This document shows positions 59,801-64,000 of a stretch of DNA of 64,000 nucleotides, piece after piece. Every line of letters begins with the position of its first letter. Within the stretch, counting starts at the first letter, position 1. The notes beneath the pieces were generated by a model that searched no databases, was not told where the DNA came from, and saw only the letters and a program-made list of their open reading frames with translations. The stretch comes from Phoronis australis (lineage: Eukaryota; Phoronida; Phoronidae), in contig NMRA01000487.1 of assembly GCA_002633005.1 (NCBI GenBank), positions 177,010 through 241,009 of the forward strand, in the 5' to 3' direction. Position numbers and translations under genes: made by a program.

Positions 59801-62505
59801 TCTTGCCAGCTGAAGAGATACTTGTTCTAATTACCTTCTGGTGTTTGACTATACTTTAGGTAAAATCTCACCAACTTAGGATACAATATGGCCGACGAGT
59901 GCAACCGAATAGATTCCACATCTTTATGTGCAGTAGCACAGTTGCCATAGTTTTGACTAATTGTGAGCACTGGCTACCATGTCAAAAGCCTTTGAAAAAT
60001 GAAAAATTGTCAGTTTCAGCAATTATTTTGTTCCGAAGTTGGTGAGAGTTCATCTTATACCTTAAAGCCTTCGTGTGAAGGAAGGAAGTCAGTGTTTGCA
60101 AGTTTGGAAGCTTTGGAGTGCGGAATATACAAGTATTCACAGAAGGAGGCCCACAAGCCATGAAGAGGAGTGTATGATATTGAACTTTGTTGCCAGATAG
60201 AAGAGTTCGTGTAACAAGTTGCATGGAACTGTTGTCTAGACTGATTATTGAAGCACCATACCGTCCTGCTTTCAATCACTTTCAAAATACAGCCATGCGG
60301 GAGCCATGTTGCCTTAGTTGTGTCAACATGCCAGGTGCCAAGCTGTCGTGGAATACAGCCCAAGATTGTCTTTGTCGAAAGGAGGCCCAAGTTTATGCCC
60401 ATGTGTCAACTAGTCTGGGCTGAGGCAGCTATTGACATCGACACTGGAATGCATCTTCAAAACTGGCCAGGATTGCGAGAGAGTTCATTTAGTGGCATGT
60501 CTTGGCATGATGTGTCTGAGGTCACAAAGTGACTGACAGACAGAAATTGACTGTCGTCTACATGGTGTGCTTCGGAGGATCTTGCAGTGTCAACACAAAA
60601 CTTTTTGTTAGGCAATTTGCAGTGCATTGTAGAAGACCAGCAGTGCTTATGAAACATCATTGTATGGTTCTCTGACTTGGTTGATGTAGTGTTGGGAAGT
60701 AGAACTGCAAACAATCGACTGAAGGGATGTCAATTCACCGTTTGACAGTCACAATGTCTTGCAAATTGCATCAAGTGGATCTCTTCAGAAGTAAAGCAAT
60801 ATTTGTGTTTGAAAGTCAGCCAGGACTCTTGAGATTTATGTAATTATCTGGGAACTCTTCAAGATCAAGACTGAGCATCGCAAACTCAACGCCATCAAGA
60901 CCGATTTTATATGATGATCTTGTTAAATATTGACTGACGACCAATTTAGTTATTGTGAAACTGTGTTATTTAATTAATTGGTTGTCACTTTCTTCTGTTA
61001 CAGGGGCCTTGTGTCTGAGAAGCCTGACACTAGTTTGTTCTTTGTTGAAACCAAAGTGACAGCAGTTCCAGTGGACCCTGGTATGTAGTGAAGCATTTAA
61101 AAAAACAAAGTGTCCTACACCAAACATTCCATCTGTTGCAATAGCCATCTTCTGATGTAGACCTCTCGCCACTATGAAATTAGTTTCAAAATTTTCCTTG
61201 GTTAAATTATCTGTGGTCGTTGGGTAGAGAGAGAACCTGTAGTTGTTGTTGCTGACTTTGTATAATTGTGGTGTGTGGTTTTATGCGCCATGCATGTTCT
61301 CTTTGGAATAAGGAATTGGTTGAGAACAATTTTATTGTAGTAAGTGGTACAAATCAAAAGTTTTTTTGACAAAAAATGAATTTATAATGGCTTTAATATG
61401 TGGTCAAATTAGCATTTTTGATTGGATTTCTCCATATCTCCTTGACAACCAAATATTGTTTAGTTGTCTCTAGTACAAGTACCAGGATGATGATGAAAGA
61501 GCTGGCAAATTATAAATTCTAAATTTCTCCTAATCAGTGATATTGCGTCCAAAATAAAAGAAACTTTATTGTAACCTATATTTGCTTAATAGTTTATACA
61601 ATTGTTCGTGTAGGAGTATTGCTGACATCTTTGTCTTTTGTAGTTCCAGCCACTGGTAGCCGGAAAAAACCCAAGCCCCTCAAATGTCACGCAAACTTGC
61701 TGCCCGACCCACGGATAAAGCCTGCTTCCTTGTGAGATTTTGCTCGACTTGAAGATCTAGTGTTTGACATTTTTACGTTTTAAAAGTGGTTGCATGAAGA
61801 TCATCACTTTTTTCTCTTTAGCCTATTTTATTTTTTGACCATTCTGGGTTGTGTTTAGTCTGGTTTAGAGTTACTGTAAATCTTTTGTGGATTGCTAAAC
61901 TCAACTAGTGAGCTCTTTGAACGGTTTGTCTTGGTCCTTTAATACAGCGAGTTAACGTTCGTGATAACGCATAACACCATGCACTGAATGAAGTTCATTA
62001 GTTGCTTCAGTGACCGGACTCATTGCCATTGACATGATTTATTCAATTGTGCAATTAGCTGTGACTTTATTAGCTTTTTGTGGCAATTAAAACAGTTATA
62101 AACTACCTTTCATTAAAAACTGCTTTTATTTTATGTTATTGTTATGTAGCATTAAAAATCTACTCTTTTTAACTTGTTCTTTACTCAGGTTTGAAGTGAT
62201 TCGTGGGCTTATGAAGATCTGAGGATTCATGATGGCTTGAGATCAGGCTCAAAATGCCACAGATGGTCATTTTGTGTACGGAGCATGGTCACAACCAAAT
62301 TCTCATTTTTTTTGCTTCAGCGCCCGACCAGGTCCTTCGAGAAAGGTTTCTGCACGAGTCAAGGCATTACAGGAGTCTGGCTTTGTGTCGAAAAAACAGA
62401 AAATGGCGGATGAAAACAGAAAAATGGCAAAACAGATAAACATCAAGCGCAGGAGGAATCGCAATCCAAAGAAGGTCGCTGAATATGATTTGTGGGGTGA
62501 AAAAG
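41702..62505 (+). CDS. NOP53: Ribosome biogenesis factor NOP53, 5' part of gene
   Basis: NOP53 (GLTSCR2/PICT1) is a nucleolar protein needed for 60S subunit assembly. It recruits the exosome-associated helicase to pre-rRNA and in vertebrates binds 5S RNP. Four exons (41702-41820, 61004-61080, 61644-61731, 62321-62505) join in phase and give about 156 residues. They start with a basic N-terminus and the EEHLDDVRLQERTGG motif, followed by SLFFVETK, a KKPKPLKC segment, and a basic helix ending EYDLWGEK, all in the order found in NOP53. The remaining exons, including the conserved C-terminus, lie beyond 64000. Intron 1 is about 19 kb and packed with transposable elements. Confidence 0.9.
41872..41930 (+). 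repeat. tRNA-like fragment
   Basis: 'tagcataattgg' resembles an A box and 'gtgttcgaatctc' a B box. The spacing is too short for an intact tRNA, so it is probably a SINE or pseudo-tRNA remnant. It directly precedes the second fold-back. Confidence 0.35.
41959..42245. mobile_element. Second fold-back element, NOP53 intron 1
   Basis: A long imperfect palindrome with arms of about 110 bp. The left arm starts 'gcgtcctcagcttctgatcg' and the right arm ends with its complement 'cgatcagaagctgaggacgc'. The arms include 'cactccggactagaaat' and 'atttctagtccggagtg'. It would fold into one hairpin. Confidence 0.85.
42315..42790. repeat. Decaying minisatellite with ATAGTATAGAC core
   Basis: About 15 imperfect units of the form 'gaataatagtatagacNggaaatttg', clean at the left and progressively degenerate to the right. 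A related pair of units ('gtatagaccgg', 'aataatcgtatagat') recurs at 44635-44690. Confidence 0.8.
43360..43403. repeat. Two-copy tandem repeat
   Basis: 'accatcttgaat(a/g)tctaattaggtat' occurs twice in a row. Confidence 0.85.
44438..44515 (+). repeat. tRNA-derived sequence (SINE head or pseudo-tRNA)
   Basis: An A-box-like 'tggtcaagagg' at 44448 and a B-box-like 'ggtacgatacc' at 44490 are at tRNA-like spacing. The region lacks a clean acceptor stem, so a functional tRNA is unlikely. Confidence 0.4.
44707..45550 (-). repeat. 3' LTR of element A, split by element C
   Basis: The two parts, 44707-44804 and 45410-45550, together match the 5' LTR. The outer edge is bordered by AGTAT and the inner edge by the polypurine tract. 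Confidence 0.82.
44805..45404 (-). mobile_element. Nested miniature LTR element C
   Basis: Two direct repeats of about 242 bp (44805-45045 and 45162-45404) begin TGTTGTAATACTGACAGG and end near ATTACAAC. They flank only about 116 bp. A 5-bp duplication, AGGAC, borders the unit at 44800-44804 and 45405-45409, inside the 3' LTR of element A. Next to the left repeat is a pyrimidine run that is purine-rich on the - strand (a polypurine-tract candidate). Size and layout fit a TRIM-type element. Confidence 0.78.
45697..45978 (-). repeat. LTR-like repeat B, left copy
   Basis: Starts TGTATTATCG after a C/T-rich stretch and ends about CTGTAACA. It matches 50038-50324 with substitutions and small indels. 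Confidence 0.75.
46580..47615. mobile_element. Possible DNA-transposon remnant inside pair B
   Basis: The right end, on the - strand, reads CAGGGCTCGACGCTATTAAA, typical of hAT-like termini. The left side near 46590 has a weaker 'gagggctgaaataccaagcc'. Short repeats 'gcgacctgg' (47520-47600) and 'aaactcgacgc' (46650-46680) lie near the ends. No transposase frame. Confidence 0.35.
49035..49881 (-). pseudogene. TatD-family metallohydrolase of repeat pair B (broken 3' end)
   Basis: Open for 193 residues from AIDNHFHLDRLSA (HxHxD metal site), through VVGIHPK, FVAGLGEVNLKDRE (glutamate ligand) and VVVIHLHGSPDNP (histidine), to HLHLYCFGG (histidine). It is then hit by a stop at 49300, a frameshift near 49200 and another stop. 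The remaining C-terminal part is recognisable as LESDSPHLTI (aspartate ligand) and a final helix ending at 49035. It is clearly homologous to the gene at 51335-52200 but well diverged. An overlapping frame starting at 50015 may be its original N-terminus, displaced by a frameshift. Confidence 0.8.
50038..50324 (-). repeat. LTR-like repeat B, right copy
   Basis: The partner of 45697-45978. Its left edge abuts the possible primer-binding site and the TatD gene. After its right edge a small palindrome (AGGATCG/CCGATCCT) follows. Confidence 0.75.
50450..50900 (-). pseudogene. Non-LTR retrotransposon (LINE) C-terminal fragment
   Basis: Across broken - strand frames it reads LVRPKLEYSSSIWHPS, then ERKINCPLCARPYTTWLPSI / CKTVHNLVAIHK, then FFPSTIILWNSLPQ. 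This is the usual end of an ORF2 reverse transcriptase of the CR1/Jockey/RTE kind (LVRPxLEYAS-W-P and FF-RTI-WNSLP). Only the last roughly 150 codons remain. It lies in the interior of element A. Confidence 0.8.
51335..52200 (-). pseudogene. TatD-family metallohydrolase of element A (broken 5' end)
   Basis: TatD proteins are metal-dependent hydrolases with a TIM-barrel fold, many of them 3'-5' DNases. This copy begins with VDSHFHMDRL (metal-binding HxHxD) near 52195 and is soon broken by stops and frameshifts. It is then open from 51907 to a stop at 51335: CLGEIAFKQ (glutamate ligand), VVVLHIRAA and HLHTFTGD (histidine ligands), LLLEADSAHL (aspartate ligand), and a C-terminal helix with ILQQTTRNTQRFY. 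All ligand positions of the family are recognisable. It lies immediately inside the 5' LTR, where gag normally sits. I know of no described LTR element with this gene. Confidence 0.8.
52269..52518 (-). repeat. 5' LTR of element A
   Basis: On the + strand it reads TGTAGTCACTGCAGG at the left and ends CACAACATT. It aligns along its length with the two halves of the left LTR. Confidence 0.85.
52850..53345 (-). pseudogene. Gypsy-class integrase fragment
   Basis: The - strand frames contain a degenerate zinc-binding/linker segment (FIATAQHV, RFVFMLEHRWNVYTS) and then the catalytic-core start LMVVDQFSKWVECIPLPSQT. Frameshifts and substitutions follow, and YRPSKND remains near the end. This is an old Ty3/Gypsy pol remnant. 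It lies about 330 bp upstream of element A's 5' LTR, outside its target duplication, so it is not part of A. Confidence 0.82.
53540..53770 (-). pseudogene. Retrotransposon gag-like remnant
   Basis: A - strand frame reads LTVLQDYSCWPFQRRGTDKA and ILPFCLGLRDRLLSWLLTVY, with stops. The FCLGLRDR phrase and the preceding helix resemble Gypsy gag capsid regions. It is in the correct order and orientation relative to the integrase fragment, but the protease and RT that should lie between are missing. Confidence 0.5.
54989..55453 (-). CDS. Uncharacterised ORF with a C2H2-like zinc-finger motif
   Basis: A 154-residue frame starting MYRGEAPKDK. Residues around 40-65 read CILCLSCFTVKWNHAHQHLV TNH, a CxxC...HxxxxH arrangement that could bind zinc (BED or C2H2-like). 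A Thr/Ser/Gln/Lys-rich tail follows, with repeated phrases such as ESTNxQ and QSxEP. The function is not recognised. It may be a fragment of a transposable-element protein or chance. There is no supporting splice or promoter evidence, and it lies antisense in NOP53 intron 1. Confidence 0.3.
   Translation of the reverse strand: MYRGEAPKDKIKNEASLTVRQELEQFCPHHNFVIRLGPTCILCLSCFTVKWNHAHQHLVTNHLSYIMCMRDRSLDLAPNSVLQPNPFVPLSLCPEDTTHKCKGTESTNFQAKTYQSKEPMFNFPKITKEGVDHKPTAPESTNVQTNRSQSAEPK
55454..61003. other. Right part of NOP53 intron 1
   Basis: Mostly anonymous AT-rich DNA. It contains the tRNA-like repeat at 58781-58853 and a repeat phrase at 59862-59892 shared with 21400-21420. Several open frames of 60-115 codons overlap on both strands, and none shows a domain I recognise. 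Confidence 0.5.
58781..58853 (-). repeat. tRNA-derived SINE head
   Basis: The - strand reads TTAGCGGTCTAATGTTTAGA (A box), a plausible anticodon arm with ACTGATAAC, and AAAGTTCAAATTCC (B box) at normal tRNA spacing. The lost acceptor stem pairing and the position in an intron suggest a SINE whose body runs left toward 58560. Confidence 0.5.
61004..61080 (+). CDS. NOP53: NOP53 exon 2
   Basis: The exon lies between GTTACAG and GTATGT. It encodes GLVSEKPDTSLFFVETKVTA and VPVDPG. The GLxSExPxxxLFFVxT pattern follows QERT directly in NOP53 homologues, confirming that intron 1 spans about 19 kb. Confidence 0.9.
61644..61731 (+). CDS. NOP53: NOP53 exon 3
   Basis: The exon starts after TTTGTAG and ends before GTGAGA. 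It encodes PATGSRKKPKPLKCHANLLP and DPRIKPAS. It corresponds to the KKPLRxxxxL segment of the family. Phases fit exons 2 and 4. Confidence 0.87.
61908..62005. repeat. Dispersed short repeat, copy 2 (NOP53 intron 3)
   Basis: Partner of 25500-25590 in the same orientation, with phrases 'agctctttgaa', 'gcgagttaac' and 'gcataacaccatg'. Confidence 0.5.
62321..62505 (+). CDS. NOP53: NOP53 exon 4
   Basis: The exon starts after TTGCTTCAG and ends before GTGTAT. It is rich in Lys and Arg and ends KKVAEYDLWGEK, matching the YDLW motif that precedes the middle region of NOP53. It ends one base into a codon. No following exon was found before 64000. Confidence 0.88.
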
Positions 62506-64000
62506 GTGTATATTTTTTGCTAAAGTGAAAAGAAAATGTTTTATCGTCTTTATCAAGGATTGAATTTCTTAAGTAACTAATGAAGTATTAATAGTACGCC
62601 CATAAAACTTTATTGTTAAAATCCTTGATGATCACAGAATCATATTCATTTATGGTCGTTAACGTAATGCCCAGAAGTTCGTAGTCTTGGAACTTTTTTT
62701 TCAAAAAAATTGATTTTTCACAGAGACCACCATAATGACTGCAAACATATTTTTTTCTTTTAAAACTTGCAAGTAGTTTATTCTTTTAACTCGAGAAATC
62801 TGCTTTTGTAGCCAATAGAATAAAGAAACAGAATTTGCAAGTTTCCTATAAACACTTCTTGTTTGTGGCGAAAATATGTCCATCTTCCTTTTGAGAAAAA
62901 AGATTATTTGTGTGTTGTTTATACTTAAAAAATTATTAAAATTCGATCCTTGGTAACGATGGTGGCCTATTACATTAACTAGTAACTAGAACAGGGCTTG
63001 GATTTTTCTTCTTTTAAGAGGATTTCCTCAATTTTAGTTTTGTTTTCCTCTTATTTTATTTCCAGTTTCCTCTTTTTTCGTCTCTTTTTTACCATTATTT
63101 TGACTTCATTCATGTAAAAATGTTTATTTCATTTAAATTTTGTAACACAAAAAATTTTATATCACACAAACCTATTTATTTGTGGAACAAAACGACACCT
63201 GGAAAATTTTCCTCTTTTTTGTCATTGGTCATTCCAAGCCCTGCTAGAAATTGTAAACTCATTAAAGTGTATTTTCTAGAAACCAGGATTCGAAGTGAAT
63301 TAGTTTGTGTCATTTACATTACTGCCATTGTCATGGTCATCTTCAGGTGGTTCTCAAACAACGTTGTGTTTATTGCAAAATAGCATGAAACCACATACTT
63401 ATTAGGTATGTTTGTGACTTCCTCACAGCATAGCAATGCCTGTAAATGTTTAGACCATGACTCATTCAATTAATAGCATGCTCATTTGATATGAAGTTCA
63501 TCTATTTCCCTGTGATGTTACCGTGTACATTACAACATGTCGTAATATCAACTTTTGCACCGTATTTGGCAGGCTTACCATATTTTGGAATAAATTGAAA
63601 TACTTCATTTATCCCGTCAAGCTCTGAACCTTAGTGTAGCATTTCACTTTGGCGACTAGCCGAAGAGAAACTTCGCCGTGACTTTTTGTGCAGTGAAATC
63701 AGGAAGCCGTGAAAATGTTCAGTCGTTCTGACTTTTAAGGTAAGATTGATACGATTGGATAAAAAGCGTGTTGCTTGAAGACGGGTTTCCTCCAAGTTTA
63801 AAGATGTGGTAAGAAGCTTTAGTATGTCTAAAAACTTTTAAAATTTGCCGATTGATAGTTTGAGTACGGTGTGCAATGAAGTTAGTGGTGAATGGTCACT
63901 GTGGAGAAAAGAAATTTGATCTTCCTGTATGGTTTAAGCTAGTGAAAAACAGTTTCAGCTCCTTAAAATTCTGTTCGAGAAGAGAAAGATCCCATTTGGC
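62506..64000. other. NOP53 intron 4 (continues beyond window)
   Basis: No further NOP53 exon or other gene was recognised. At 63000-63235 a run rich in 'tttcctctttt' parallels, in inverse orientation, the 29460-29680 region ('aaaagaggaaaa', 'cattggtcattccaa'), so a dispersed repeat is shared between the DPH6 and NOP53 introns. Confidence 0.5.

Noticed and set aside
60055-60714. Several overlapping - and + strand frames that looked like a decayed protein gene
   Set aside because: No recognisable family motif, multiple frames are open at once on both strands, and no splice structure fits. It may be an old element, but I cannot support a call.

Overview
The window is animal genomic DNA: AT-rich, intron-dense and full of small repeats. 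Protein similarity and the mobile-element types suggest a marine invertebrate, but the species cannot be fixed from the sequence. Three conserved genes are present. The remaining open frames are mostly chance or belong to decayed mobile elements. The scaffold carries a run of Ns at 2019-2112 and single-N joins at 26540 and 34438.

Left third, + strand (4806-15442): the 3' part of a sodium/calcium exchanger gene (SLC8/NCX). Five coding exons with matching splice phases cover the end of the second calcium-binding domain, an acidic loop and the C-terminal membrane half with the alpha-2 repeat. The 5' exons lie outside the window or were not recognised. Middle third, - strand (20421-41584): a nearly complete long-form diphthine-ammonia ligase gene (DPH6) in 16 recognised exons. 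It has an N-terminal PP-loop ATPase domain followed by two RidA-like domains, the layout known from yeast and plants and absent from the short vertebrate protein. One short exon between 29205 and 30790 was not found. Two stretches of the gene appear twice, each pair separated by a single N, which looks like unmerged allelic contig ends. Right third, + strand (41702 to beyond 64000): the 5' part of NOP53 (GLTSCR2/PICT1), a nucleolar 60S-assembly factor. Its exon 1 lies 117 bp from the DPH6 start codon in divergent orientation, so the two genes probably share a promoter. NCX and DPH6 converge.

NOP53 intron 1 (about 19 kb) is a nest of transposable elements and holds the most unusual material. 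A minus-oriented LTR element (44707-52518) has a perfect 5-bp target duplication, a polypurine tract and a possible primer-binding site. Just after its 5' LTR, where gag would normally be, it carries a TatD-family metallohydrolase gene. A second pair of LTR-like repeats (45697-45978 and 50038-50324) lies inside it and has its own, divergent TatD gene in the same place. No reverse transcriptase was seen in either. A third, roughly 600-bp LTR miniature sits in the 3' LTR of the first element. Fragments of a Gypsy-class gag and integrase, and of a LINE, lie beside or inside them. The working hypothesis is a family of non-autonomous LTR elements that captured a TatD nuclease.

The rest is introns and intergenic DNA with fold-back elements, minisatellites, tRNA-like SINE pieces and dispersed repeats.
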